The position numbers and the translations under genes are program-made. Under the pieces are notes generated by a model. The model was not told the DNA's origin and ran no database searches. It was given only the letters and a program-made list of their open reading frames with translations. 64,000 nucleotides of DNA. Source: Nitrospira sp. (GTDB lineage Bacteria; Nitrospirota; Nitrospiria; Nitrospirales; Nitrospiraceae). Where the stretch lies: contig JARFXR010000002.1 of the NCBI GenBank assembly GCA_029194535.1, positions 992,001-1,056,000 on the forward strand, given 5' to 3'. This document shows positions 27,790-36,163 of the stretch, piece after piece. Numbering within the stretch: the first letter of the stretch is position 1; every line of letters begins with the position of its first letter.

Positions 27790-28842
27790 TCAACCGCCCG
27801 AAACCGCGACGATGGACTGCCGGCTGAGCGCTTCGAGCTTTCGCGCCGCGGCGCCGTTTTCGATGGCCCGCCGCGCCCGCGGCACGCAGGCGGCCAGCGA
27901 GGACTCCTTCCCCGCGGCATAGAGCAACATCGCGGCGTTGAACAGCACCCAGTCGCGCGGGCCGCCCGGCACCTGATTGTGCAGGATGCGGCGGAGGAGC
28001 AGCGCCTCTTTGTCCCGCTGCTCGGGCGGAAACCCGCCCATCTCGCGCGATGTCCCGAGACTCAGCCCCACGTCTTTCGGCGCGAGGGTCAGGGGAGTGA
28101 TCCGGTCGTCGCGCAGCTCCAAAACTTTGGTCACCATCGCGATCGACAGTTCCGGATCTCCTTCGACGCCACGGATCACGAGCGCTCTCGGCGCCCCCAA
28201 CATCCGTAGCGCCTCCGCGGTCTTTTCAAAATAGGGCGGGTGGGTCAACCCTATCACTTGAGAACGGCTGCGGGCCGGATTGAGCAATCGCGCAACCGGA
28301 TGAAACACGTTTCGCACGCCGAGTTCCCGCCGCAATTCAAGAAATCGGTAGAGCGGAGGGTGATAGAGTGCGATGTCCAGATAGGCGAATCCCTCTTTCG
28401 TCACGACCTCCCCTGCGGCCTTCGCATCCAGATCGGTCGGGATGCCCAATGCATCCAGGACTCCGGCTTGGCCCGGCCGACCGGGGATTCCGTCGTATCC
28501 ATGCATGAGCACGGCCGCACCGGCCGCTGCCGCCACGATGGCCGCGCCGGCCAGCGCATGAAAGGTGTCCTGTTTGCCGGCGTAACTCGGCAGATCCACC
28601 ACGCCGAGTTCTTGTGACACCCGAACCGGCGGCACATAGGAGCGAGCGGTTGCGGTAAAGGCCGCAAGTTCGGTGACCGACTCCATTTTCACCCGCATCG
28701 CGACCAGGAAGGCGCCGACCTGCGCCGGAGTGGCCTCGCCCTCGATGAGCGCTTTCATGGCGCGCTTGGCCTCGTCCCAGGTGAGGTCCTTGGACGCTTT
28801 CTGCCCCTTGGCGATTTTCGCGATGAGCTCGTGCATCGCCAT
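27790..28842 (-). CDS. TrpD-like (anthranilate phosphoribosyltransferase fold) protein
   Basis: A 350-residue protein with the glycosyl-transferase family 3 fold: a helical N-terminal domain (MHELIAKIAKGQKASKDLTWDEAKRAMKALIEGEATPAQVGAFLVAMR) and the large alpha/beta body. The PRPP-binding GTGGD motif of true TrpD is replaced by SYAGKQDTFHALAG, so anthranilate phosphoribosylation is unlikely; the protein resembles the TrpD2/YbiB side of the family. It starts at ATG 28842, overlapping the cysH stop (TGATG). Its fixed place between cysH and cysD argues for a role tied to sulfur assimilation, not to tryptophan. Confidence 0.8.
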   Translation of the reverse strand: MAMHELIAKIAKGQKASKDLTWDEAKRAMKALIEGEATPAQVGAFLVAMRVKMESVTELAAFTATARSYVPPVRVSQELGVVDLPSYAGKQDTFHALAGAAIVAAAAGAAVLMHGYDGIPGRPGQAGVLDALGIPTDLDAKAAGEVVTKEGFAYLDIALYHPPLYRFLELRRELGVRNVFHPVARLLNPARSRSQVIGLTHPPYFEKTAEALRMLGAPRALVIRGVEGDPELSIAMVTKVLELRDDRITPLTLAPKDVGLSLGTSREMGGFPPEQRDKEALLLRRILHNQVPGGPRDWVLFNAAMLLYAAGKESSLAACVPRARRAIENGAAARKLEALSRQSIVAVSGG

Positions 28843-29549
28843 CAGGAGGCCTTGTGGAGCCCGCACTCCGTTTTCTCACGCCCTTGCCACCGGCCGGACC
28901 GAGGATCGTCCCCGGGCAGCACCGGTTTCGTACAGTGCGTGCAGCCGATGCTGGGATAGTTGCGATCGTGCAATTCATTGTAGGGCACTTCGTAGACTTT
29001 GATGTACGTCCAGACCTCGGCCCAGGTCCACGTCGCCAGCGGGTTGATTTTGACCAGCCCGAAGGCATGGTCCCATTCGATCAACTTGGCGTTGGCTCGC
29101 GTCGAAGACTGTTCTCGCCTGATGCCGGTGATCCAGGCATCGTAGTCTTTCAATACTCTGGCCAACGGTTCCACCTTCCGGATCTTGCAACACTGATCGG
29201 GATCCCTGGCCCATAAGGCTTCTCCATGCCGAGCCGCCTGATCCACGGGCGTCAACAGCGATCTTACTTGTCGTATTTGCGCCGGCTTCAGGTTGTATCG
29301 TTCGGTGATCCGATCTCTGGTCGCGTACGTTTCGGGAAACAAGAAGTCCGTGTCGAGATAAAACAACGGCACCGACGGATTGATCCGATGCACCATGTCG
29401 ACCAACACAACATCTTCCGCGCCGAAGCTGCACGCCAGGACGATCTTCGGCGCATAGCGTTGGATCGCGGCAGTCAACACGTCCTGCGGCTGCTTCGACG
29501 CGAATGAGTCGCCCCAGACCCCTATGTCTTCAGCCGATCCCTGCGTCAT
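28842..29549 (-). CDS. cysH: Assimilatory APS reductase
   Basis: Reduces adenylyl sulfate to sulfite using thioredoxin. The protein (235 residues) has both halves of the 4Fe-4S signature of APS-type enzymes, CCKIRKVEPL and SIGCTHCTKP, and the C-terminal ECGLH catalytic cysteine. PAPS-specific enzymes lack the CC and CxxC pairs. It is followed with a 1-base overlap by the TrpD-like gene and preceded by the sulfite reductase gene with a 10-base gap. Confidence 0.94.
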   Translation of the reverse strand: MTQGSAEDIGVWGDSFASKQPQDVLTAAIQRYAPKIVLACSFGAEDVVLVDMVHRINPSVPLFYLDTDFLFPETYATRDRITERYNLKPAQIRQVRSLLTPVDQAARHGEALWARDPDQCCKIRKVEPLARVLKDYDAWITGIRREQSSTRANAKLIEWDHAFGLVKINPLATWTWAEVWTYIKVYEVPYNELHDRNYPSIGCTHCTKPVLPGDDPRSGRWQGREKTECGLHKAS

Positions 29550-29559
29550 ACGATACCTG

Positions 29560-32037
29560 CTATTCGACTTTCTCGACCAAGATCCGGAAATGCGCCGCCT
29601 CCGGCTCTAACGCCTCCTGGAGATGGATGAGGTGCCCGTCGTTCTTCAAACTCATCGGCACATTCTTAATCGGCTCTCCGGCGTCCAGCCACACTTCCAG
29701 TTTCTCGCCGGCATCCATCATTTCCAGCTTCAACTTCGTCTTCACGTAATTCATCGGACAGGCGACGCCCCGCAGATCGTACAGCGGCGCACCGGTCGGC
29801 ATAGGCGCAGCTGGCTTAGTCGGCGCAGGGGGCGCTGGCACCTTCGCTTCCGTCGCTTCCGTGGTCGGTGACAACTTCAGATCTTTCCCCATCTGATCCG
29901 TCGCCGCACGGCAGGCATCGACAAACCCTTTCGCAAACGCCATCTTGGCCTTGGCCGATTCCAACGTCGTGTCCTTCGGACCCAGATCCCCGACCTTCTG
30001 GCCCAGGTCTCGATACTGCGGCGGCACGACTCCCTCGCCCGCGATGCGACGTTCGAATTCACCGAACGTTTCCGCATCGGTCGACGGCTCGAGGCCTTCG
30101 GTCACCAGGAGCGCCTTGGCGGCGGCCAGGACCGCACGGTACGATTTGTTCACCGACACGGAATACTGATGGTTGTCGATCAGGAGCCGGGCCTGATACA
30201 GCTCCTGATCCGCTTCGAGGATGCCGTTCTCGATCATCTCGAGCGCACCGCCGGCGCATTCGCCCGGCCCGAGATCCTCCAACACGAATTCTTCCTCTCC
30301 CTCCCAATCGTAATAGAAGGTGGGATCGTCGTCGAAGGCCGGCACGATGGTATAGGGAATCAATTCGTCCTTGAGGGCGTTCTTGCCGACCCGGTCGATG
30401 AATGCCGGCAGGCCCTCACCCGGCTTGCGGTCGCGACGATACACATCGATCAAGTGCGTGATGGCGGCCGACACGGCCTTGGCGGGAAGTTTCACCGTCA
30501 TCTGGCCGATCTTGGCCGTTCCGTTCACCTTGCCGCCGAGATGCAATTCGTAGAACGGCGCCGTATGCTCGCCGAGGCGCTTGCCGACCCCGTGCAGGCC
30601 GATCGTGGCGATGTGGTGTTGCGCGCACGAATTGTGGCATCCGCTGATCTTGACGCTGACGTCTTTCAAGTCCTCCGGCACGCGCCCAGCCGGGAACACC
30701 TCCGCCAATGCCCGCGCAAGCCCCTTGGACGACGTGATGCCTAAGCCGCAAGTGTCGGTGCCTGGGCAGGCGATGATATCCTCCACCAATTCCGCTCCGG
30801 GATCGGCCAGCCCCGTGGATGCCAGTTCGTCATACAGGGTTCTGATCGCGGGCTCCGGGATCCATCGAATGATCAGATTTTGATTGATCGTGGTGCGGAT
30901 GTTCCCATTCGAGTACCGTTCCGCAAGATCGGCCACGAGCATCATCTGGTCGGCCGTCACATCGCCCATAAACAGCTTGACGACTGCCGCGAGGTAACCG
31001 GCCTGCTTCTGACGCACCACGTTGGTGCGTTTCCACATGTCGAAGGGCGTTTCCTGCACCGCGCCGTTGACGCGACCGTTTCCCGATAGGCTGTTTGGTG
31101 TCACCGGTTCCGGCATAATCAAGGGCGTGGGCCTGTCCTCATATTCGAGCAGCTTTAGCGGCTCGTCGGCAGGACGAGCATGCCCCATGCTTACGTAGGC
31201 GTCTTCCCACCGACGCTTGAATTCGGCGAATCCAAGCTTGTCGATCACGAATTTCATGCGGGCTTTGTTCCGATTTTTTCGGTTGCCCAGGGTGTCGAAG
31301 ACCTTGATGACGGCCTCGATGCTCGGAATCAACTCGTGCATCGGCGTAAACTCACGGAGGACTTGCGCGATGCGAGGGGCGGATCCGAGTCCGCCGCCTA
31401 CGACCATGCGAAATCCGATGGCGCCGTCTTCCCGCTTGGCGGCCAACAGCCCGATATCGTGGATCGGCGTCAGGGCGCAGTCGTGCTTGCAGCCGGAGAA
31501 GGCGATCTTGAACTTGCGCGGCAGGCTTTGATTCAGCGGGTTCCGCAACAGGTGATAGGCGACCGTCTTGGCGTAGGGGGTGATGTCGAACACCTCGCCC
31601 TGGCAGATGCCGGCCAGGTGGCAGCCCGTCACGTTGCGCACGGTATTGGCGCAAGCTTCCCGAGTGGTCAACCCGACTTCCGCCAACCCGCGCATGATGT
31701 CCGTCACGTCTTTGAGTTCGACGAAGTGGAGTTGGATGTCCTGCCTGGTGGTGACGTGTCCCACTCCGGTGGCATACCGTTCGGCCAGTTCGGCCAGGCG
31801 TCGCAGTTGATTGGCGGTCAGCCCGCCGAAGGGGATTTTGATGCGGACCATCTGTACGCCGGGCTGCCTCTGCCCGTAGATGCCGTATTGCAAACGAAAG
31901 GGCTTAAACAGATCCGGGACGATCTCTCCCGACAGTAGGCGCTTGGCTTCCTGTTCAAAGGTCTCGATCTCGTCGGCGATCGCCGGCGGAATCGGCTGTG
32001 TATGGACGGTGGCGGAGGTCAGGGTTTTGGCGGTCAT
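29560..32037 (-). CDS. Siroheme sulfite reductase fused to a C-terminal TusA-like domain
   Basis: An 825-residue protein. Residues 1 to about 530 are a nitrite/sulfite reductase of two ferredoxin-like/catalytic halves. The second half has the siroheme-4Fe-4S motif ACPGTDTC (C-x5-C) and GCHNSC (C-x3-C). The first half also carries GCHLAGIC (C-x5-C) and GCKHDC (C-x3-C), which is unusual. A helical segment (about 560-730, with a HEPN-like look) follows, then a Pro-rich linker and a TusA/SirA-like domain (DLRGVACPMNYVKTKLKLE) holding the sulfur-relay Cys. Context (Rrf2 regulator, APS reductase, cysD, cysNC) makes it the assimilatory sulfite reductase; reduction of sulfite to sulfide and hand-over to the TusA domain is inferred. 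Confidence 0.9.
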   Translation of the reverse strand: MTAKTLTSATVHTQPIPPAIADEIETFEQEAKRLLSGEIVPDLFKPFRLQYGIYGQRQPGVQMVRIKIPFGGLTANQLRRLAELAERYATGVGHVTTRQDIQLHFVELKDVTDIMRGLAEVGLTTREACANTVRNVTGCHLAGICQGEVFDITPYAKTVAYHLLRNPLNQSLPRKFKIAFSGCKHDCALTPIHDIGLLAAKREDGAIGFRMVVGGGLGSAPRIAQVLREFTPMHELIPSIEAVIKVFDTLGNRKNRNKARMKFVIDKLGFAEFKRRWEDAYVSMGHARPADEPLKLLEYEDRPTPLIMPEPVTPNSLSGNGRVNGAVQETPFDMWKRTNVVRQKQAGYLAAVVKLFMGDVTADQMMLVADLAERYSNGNIRTTINQNLIIRWIPEPAIRTLYDELASTGLADPGAELVEDIIACPGTDTCGLGITSSKGLARALAEVFPAGRVPEDLKDVSVKISGCHNSCAQHHIATIGLHGVGKRLGEHTAPFYELHLGGKVNGTAKIGQMTVKLPAKAVSAAITHLIDVYRRDRKPGEGLPAFIDRVGKNALKDELIPYTIVPAFDDDPTFYYDWEGEEEFVLEDLGPGECAGGALEMIENGILEADQELYQARLLIDNHQYSVSVNKSYRAVLAAAKALLVTEGLEPSTDAETFGEFERRIAGEGVVPPQYRDLGQKVGDLGPKDTTLESAKAKMAFAKGFVDACRAATDQMGKDLKLSPTTEATEAKVPAPPAPTKPAAPMPTGAPLYDLRGVACPMNYVKTKLKLEMMDAGEKLEVWLDAGEPIKNVPMSLKNDGHLIHLQEALEPEAAHFRILVEKVE

Positions 32038-32046
32038 GATGGAACC

Positions 32047-32496
32047 TCAGATGTGATACATAAGGGTACGTTGTTGATCGAGGACGCGTTGCTTCCCGGC
32101 CAGCTCATCGATGGTGACGCCTTCCAAAACGTGGCGCTCTGCCTCGTGAACTCGTTCCCATACTTTTTTGAGCAAGAGATCCGACTTCGTCATTCGTTGA
32201 GAATGCGGACGGCCGTTCAATCCGCCCGAGCTGAGGAAGGGGCCATCCAATGCCTCCAGCACTTCAGCAACGGACAGATCTGCCGGTTTCTTCGATAGCA
32301 CATATCCGCCTTGGGCGCCGCGTTGACTGGACACCAACCCAGCTTTCTTCATCGCGTGCAGTACCTGTTCGAGAAAACGCGCAGGAATGCCTTGCCGCTT
32401 GGCGATCGACTTCGCCTGAACCGGAAGGACTCCGCTATGCATGGCCAGATCAACGGCAGCCATAATTCCATAGGTAGATCGAAGAGATACCTTCAT
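32047..32496 (-). CDS. Rrf2-family transcription regulator of the sulfate operon
   Basis: A 149-residue winged-helix regulator; MKVSLRSTYGIMAAVDLA and the AKSIAKRQGIPARFLEQVLHAMKKAGLVSSQRGAQGGY recognition region (quoted by its key parts: helix near residues 29-45, wing RGAQGGY) are typical of Rrf2. There is no cysteine in the region where IscR and NsrR bind Fe-S clusters, so it is more like CymR, which senses cysteine supply in Bacillus. It is the first gene of the sulfate operon and has a palindrome directly upstream, which suggests autoregulation. Confidence 0.9.
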   Translation of the reverse strand: MKVSLRSTYGIMAAVDLAMHSGVLPVQAKSIAKRQGIPARFLEQVLHAMKKAGLVSSQRGAQGGYVLSKKPADLSVAEVLEALDGPFLSSGGLNGRPHSQRMTKSDLLLKKVWERVHEAERHVLEGVTIDELAGKQRVLDQQRTLMYHI

Positions 32497-32504
32497 ACAT
32501 GACT

Positions 32505-32554
32505 ATTCCGGTCGGAATTTGGCAATGTTAGCGTTCTGTTTTGTAGGTTGTCAA
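32505..32554 (-). promoter_or_regulatory. Promoter and palindromic operator of the sulfate operon
   Basis: On the minus strand TTGACA (32549-32554), an 18-base spacer and TAACAT (32525-32530) are followed by the palindrome ATTCCG-AC-CGGAAT (32505-32518), which ends 9 bases before the Rrf2 start codon. The palindrome is over the expected transcription start and early leader, a position suited to repression by the Rrf2 protein itself. Confidence 0.6.
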
Positions 32555-32686
32555 GATCCCCTAAAGCGTTCGGAGTGGGTCAGCCGGCCATCAGGCGCGC
32601 TGACCTGTGTCCTTCCTTCGGAGAAGGACAACCTGGTCATGGTCTTCTGCTCAGCTTCTGGTCACCATTGAGTCGTGATCGAAGAG

Positions 32687-32712
32687 TGGATGCCCGCCGT
32701 CGCGGGTATGAC
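32687..32712. repeat. REP-like hairpin (half copy)
   Basis: TGGATGCCCGCCGTCGCGGG followed by TATGAC; GCCCGC/GCGGG-type arms around a short loop. It resembles the right half of the longer repeat at 58950-59018. The rest of the 32555-32934 gap holds no gene; a further short dyad (TGTCCTTC/GAAGGACA) lies in it near 32620. Confidence 0.5.
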
Positions 32713-32934
32713 ACAGGAGGATTGCGCGACTTCACGGTGAGAGTCGCCGACCAAGACAGCTGAGCGAACGTTCAGGAGACTCCTGTCCGGCGAACATGAC
32801 GCATGCACGGGTAACCACGATGACTCCGTCTCGCATCAGCGATCGCAGAACTGCACGATCAACGGAAGCGAGCGCTCCGTTGTCATACATCAGCCTAGCC
32901 ATCGACGACGCCTTGCGCGCATCATATTTCGCCG

Positions 32935-32963
32935 TTGACATCAAATGGGCTCTGGGCAATAAT
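32935..32963 (+). promoter_or_regulatory. Promoter of the Fis-type regulator gene
   Basis: TTGACA (32935-32940), a 17-base spacer and AATAAT (32958-32963), about 28 bases before ATG 32991. Confidence 0.5.
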
Positions 32964-32990
32964 CCGACGCTCTTCTTCGGGTGGTAGTTC

Positions 32991-33596
32991 ATGACACTCT
33001 CTCCATCGGTTTTCAGCGTTCTGCTGCTGAGCGGTGACTCGGATATTCAGACTCAGTTCAAGCAGGCGTTCAAAGACGCATCCCTAACCACCGCAAAGGA
33101 CGCTGCAGCCTTACCAAAGGACTCGACCGAGCGGATCTTTGACGCGGTCATTCTTGAGGCAAAGCCTGGGACCCATGATGCCGTGTCGGCTTTACCCCGT
33201 CATCTCGATCTCACGCAGGCGCTCATCATCACCGGCACTCGTACGGCGCTGCGTCGCGCCTCGAAATTCATGCAGGCCCTCAATCGATCCAGGCACGGCG
33301 CCGCCAACGGACAGGCGGCGCCCTCCCTCGAAGACTTTATCGAGCGAAAGATGGGCGACTTCGTCAAGGGCATGCGGAATGGATCGGGGAGGAATCTCCA
33401 TCCCATGCTGATTTCGGCCATCGAACGACCGCTGATCACCAGGGCGCTCCAAGAAACCAAGGGCAACCAGATCCAAGCGGCTGAGTTGCTGGGTCTGAAC
33501 CGTAATACGTTGCGGAAAAAGATTCACGATCTGCATATTCCCGTGAAGCGGGGACGGCCCGCCCGCGTGCGCGACGTAGAGCCCACAGCCTGCTAA
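32991..33596 (+). CDS. Degenerate receiver plus Fis-type helix-turn-helix regulator
   Basis: A 201-residue protein. Residues 8-95 look like a CheY-type receiver (FSVLLLSGDSD, then FDAVILEAKPG), but the acidic pocket is incomplete and the phosphoacceptor Asp position is Glu, so it is probably not phosphorylated in the normal way. The C terminus (about 150-190) is a Fis-type HTH (ALQETKGNQIQAAELLGLNR, NTLRKKI). NtrC-family proteins have this HTH, but the AAA+ domain is missing, so sigma54 activation is not expected. It is followed 66 bases later by an HU gene on the same strand. Targets unknown. Confidence 0.8.
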   Translation: MTLSPSVFSVLLLSGDSDIQTQFKQAFKDASLTTAKDAAALPKDSTERIFDAVILEAKPGTHDAVSALPRHLDLTQALIITGTRTALRRASKFMQALNRSRHGAANGQAAPSLEDFIERKMGDFVKGMRNGSGRNLHPMLISAIERPLITRALQETKGNQIQAAELLGLNRNTLRKKIHDLHIPVKRGRPARVRDVEPTAC

Positions 33597-33662
33597 GAGA
33601 GCAATCCTGGAATCGAGGCGAGTTCCCGAGCACATTCCAACCACCATGACAGGAGGGGCATA

Positions 33663-33935
33663 ATGACTAAAGAAGAAGTGATTGCAAAAATGGCCGCGTC
33701 CGCCGGAATCACCAAAGTGGCGGCGGGAAATGCTCTCCAAGCCTTTACCGGAGCCGTCACCTCCTCCCTGAAAAAGGGTCAGCGCGTTTCCCTGGTGAAT
33801 TTCGGCACCTTCACCATCTCTCGGCGAAAGGCACGCCTGGGCCGCAATCCAAGAACCGGCGAGACGCTCCGGATCCCGGCTGCAAAGGTGCCGAAGTTTT
33901 CTGCTGGAAAGGTGTTGAAGTCGGCGGTCCGCTGA
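33663..33935 (+). CDS. HU-family DNA-binding protein
   Basis: A 90-residue nucleoid protein with the HU/IHF helical core and beta arm (VNFGTFTISRRKARLGRNPR, then KVPKFSAGKVLK). It is more HU-like than the IHF-beta-like copy at 5010-5288. The RBS AGGAGGGG is 5 bases before the ATG. A strong hairpin terminator follows. It probably shares the promoter of the Fis-type regulator upstream. Confidence 0.93.
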   Translation: MTKEEVIAKMAASAGITKVAAGNALQAFTGAVTSSLKKGQRVSLVNFGTFTISRRKARLGRNPRTGETLRIPAAKVPKFSAGKVLKSAVR

Positions 33936-33974
33936 CCCCGGACGCCTATCCGACAAGAGGCCGTCCCCGGGCAC

Positions 33975-34026
33975 AAGGAGAAGAGGTTACGCAGCGGTCC
34001 CGCGTGGCCTCTTCTCCTTTGCGTTT
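33975..34026 (+). terminator. Intrinsic terminator after the HU gene
   Basis: AAGGAGAAGAGG (33975-33986) pairs exactly with CCTCTTCTCCTT (34008-34019); an inner ACGC/GCGT pair extends the stem. A T-rich tail (TTTGCGTTT) follows. Confidence 0.75.
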
Positions 34027-34027
34027 C

Positions 34028-34054
34028 TTGACACGAAAGTCGGGGCTATATTAG
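34028..34054 (+). promoter_or_regulatory. Probable promoter of tRNA-Val
   Basis: TTGACA (34028-34033) is followed by a TATATTAG region (34047-34054). The best -35/-10 spacing is 15 bases (TATTAG), shorter than ideal. It is placed 19 bases before the tRNA. Confidence 0.4.
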
Positions 34055-34072
34055 CATGCGCATCCGGACGAT

Positions 34073-34147
34073 AGGCGCGTAGCTCAGGGGGAGAGCGCTA
34101 CCTTGACACGGTAGAGGTCGACGGTTCAAGACCGTCCGCGCCTACCA
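34073..34147 (+). tRNA. tRNA-Val (GAC)
   Basis: A complete cloverleaf: acceptor AGGCGCG/CGCGCCT, D stem GCTC/GAGC, anticodon stem CTACC/GGTAG with loop TTGACAC (anticodon GAC), T stem GACGG/CCGTC with loop TTCAAGA, and encoded ACCA end. Confidence 0.95.
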
Positions 34148-34157
34148 TTCGGCTGAG

Positions 34158-34201
34158 GGCATCCGTATGCCTCTCCGAGGCGGGGTGCCTTTGTTGTTTT
34201 T
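34158..34201 (+). terminator. Terminator between tRNA-Val and thrS
   Basis: GGCATCC (34158-34164) pairs with GGGTGCC (34183-34189), and GCCTC/GAGGC forms an inner hairpin. A T-rich tract (34190-34201) follows. It ends three bases before the first possible thrS start, so it may also act as a leader element for thrS. Confidence 0.75.
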
Positions 34202-34203
34202 GC

Positions 34204-36153
34204 ATGGGCACATTGCATAAGCCGATGAAAGTCGTATTGAAAAACGGTCAGGGGCTGACGATCGAACGTGGTGAATCCGTTCAAACCGCGCTCTCATCCC
34301 TGGGCGCGTTGGACTCGCAAGTTCTCGCCGCCAAAGTCAACGGTCAGGTGGTGGATCTCTCGAAACCGCTGTCCAGTGATGCCACAATCGAACCGCTGCG
34401 TTTTGACAGTGCGGAAGGGCGCGAGGTGTATCGGCACAGCAGCACGCACATCATGGCTCAGGCCGTCAAGGAGCTGTTTCCGTCCGCGCAACTGACGATT
34501 GGCCCCGCGCTCGAGGACGGCTTTTATTATGATTTTGCCTTCGATCGTCCCTTCACTCCCGAAGACCTGGCCAAGATCGAAGAGCGGGTCGGGGAAATCA
34601 TTCGACGCAATCTGACCATTAGCAGACGGGAGTTCAGCAAACCCGAGGCGATCGAATTCTTCCGCTCGCGGGGAGAGCAGTACAAGGTGGAACTCATCCA
34701 AGGATTCCCGGACGGTGAGTCGATCACGGCCTACACGCAGGGAGATTTCGTCGATCTTTGCCGTGGCCCCCATCTTCCCAGCACCGGACATGTCGGCTCG
34801 CTCAAGCTGTTGACCACGGCGGGAGCCTACTGGCGTGGCGACGAGCGCAATCCGATGCTGCAACGGATCTACGGTACGTCCTTTCCGACGCAGACTGAAT
34901 TGGATGCTCACCTTGCGCGCCTGGAGGAAATCAAGCGTCGCGACCACCGGAAAGTCGGTAAGGAGCTGGATCTGATCTCGGTTCAGGACGAGATCGGCCC
35001 GGGCCTTGTCCTATGGCACCCGAAGGGGGCGGCGATCCGGTTGCTGATCGAGAACTTCTGGCGCGAACAGCACATCAAGGATGGTTACGAACTGGTGTAC
35101 TCCCCGCACGTCGCCCGGCTCGATCTGTGGAAAACCAGCGGACATGTGGACTATTACCGCGAGAACATGTTCACGTCCATGAAGCTGGAGGGAAGCGAAT
35201 ACCAGCTGAAGCCGATGAACTGTCCGTACCACATCATGATCTACAAATCTCGGCTTCGGAGCTACCGCGATTTGCCCGTCCGATACGGAGAACTCGGAAC
35301 CGTCTACCGCTACGAACGGACGGGAGTGCTTCACGGCCTGTTGCGAGTGAGGGGGTTCACCCAGGACGATGCCCATCTCTTTTGCCGGCCCGACCAAATT
35401 GAAGCCGAGGTCAGTCGTGTCCTCGACTTCACCTTCTTCATGCTACGGACGTTCGGATTCGCCGAGTTTGAAGTCTTCCTGTCCACCAGGCCGAAGGAAT
35501 CGGTCGGTGGCGACGAGCATTGGAGCTTGGCTACAAGCGCGCTCGAGGCGGCCTTGAAGAGCCGGAACATCGCCTATCAACTGGATGCGGGCGGCGGCGC
35601 CTTTTACGGCCCCAAGATCGACATCAAGATCAAGGATGCCTTGGGACGATCGTGGCAATGCTCAACCGTGCAGGTGGATTTCAACAATCCGGAGCGGTTT
35701 GAATTGAGTTACATCGGAGAGGACGGCAAGGCTCATCAGCCCATCATGATTCACCGCGCGCTTCTCGGCTCGATCGAACGGTTCTTCGGCATCTTGATCG
35801 AACATTACGGCGGCGCATTTCCAGCCTGGCTGGCGCCGGTACAAGCCGTGGTGATGGCCATCACCGACAACCAACGCGAGTATGCCGCCAAGGTCGCGGC
35901 TGAGTTGAAGGCAGCCGGTTTCCGCGCAGACGCCGATCTCCGCAACGAGAAGATCGGCCTCAAGATCAGAGAGGCGGAACGAGCCAAGATCCCCTTCATG
36001 TTCGTGGTCGGCGACCGCGAAGTACAGAGCGGCATGGTTTCCGTGCGCGGACGCAGCGGCGCCAATCTTGGGAGTATGACGATCGCCGGGGTGTTGGACC
36101 TTCTCCGCCGCGAGGCCGACCGGACCGGACAGCAACTTTCACTCACATCATGA
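34204..36153 (+). CDS. thrS: Threonyl-tRNA synthetase
   Basis: Charges tRNA-Thr. The protein has about 649 residues, the full bacterial length. Domains in order are TGS (MKVVLKNGQGLTIERG, ending near residue 65), the editing domain with HSSTHIMAQAV (the H-x3-H site), class II catalytic core with MNCPYHIMIY (zinc Cys) and the motif 3 arginine region MIHRALLGSIERFFG, and an anticodon-binding domain. The first ATG (34204) has no RBS and abuts the terminator T tract; ATG 34225 would start exactly at the TGS domain and is equally likely. It leads thrS-infC-rpmI-rplT. Confidence 0.95.
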   Translation: MGTLHKPMKVVLKNGQGLTIERGESVQTALSSLGALDSQVLAAKVNGQVVDLSKPLSSDATIEPLRFDSAEGREVYRHSSTHIMAQAVKELFPSAQLTIGPALEDGFYYDFAFDRPFTPEDLAKIEERVGEIIRRNLTISRREFSKPEAIEFFRSRGEQYKVELIQGFPDGESITAYTQGDFVDLCRGPHLPSTGHVGSLKLLTTAGAYWRGDERNPMLQRIYGTSFPTQTELDAHLARLEEIKRRDHRKVGKELDLISVQDEIGPGLVLWHPKGAAIRLLIENFWREQHIKDGYELVYSPHVARLDLWKTSGHVDYYRENMFTSMKLEGSEYQLKPMNCPYHIMIYKSRLRSYRDLPVRYGELGTVYRYERTGVLHGLLRVRGFTQDDAHLFCRPDQIEAEVSRVLDFTFFMLRTFGFAEFEVFLSTRPKESVGGDEHWSLATSALEAALKSRNIAYQLDAGGGAFYGPKIDIKIKDALGRSWQCSTVQVDFNNPERFELSYIGEDGKAHQPIMIHRALLGSIERFFGILIEHYGGAFPAWLAPVQAVVMAITDNQREYAAKVAAELKAAGFRADADLRNEKIGLKIREAERAKIPFMFVVGDREVQSGMVSVRGRSGANLGSMTIAGVLDLLRREADRTGQQLSLTS

Positions 36154-36163
36154 GAGGTGGCCT

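Noticed and set aside
31180-31938. Plus-strand frame of 252 codons
   Set aside because: Antisense to the sulfite reductase; no recognisable protein features.
32732-32992. Small frames between the Rrf2 and Fis-type genes
   Set aside because: No RBS or motif; they cover the promoter region of the Fis-type gene.
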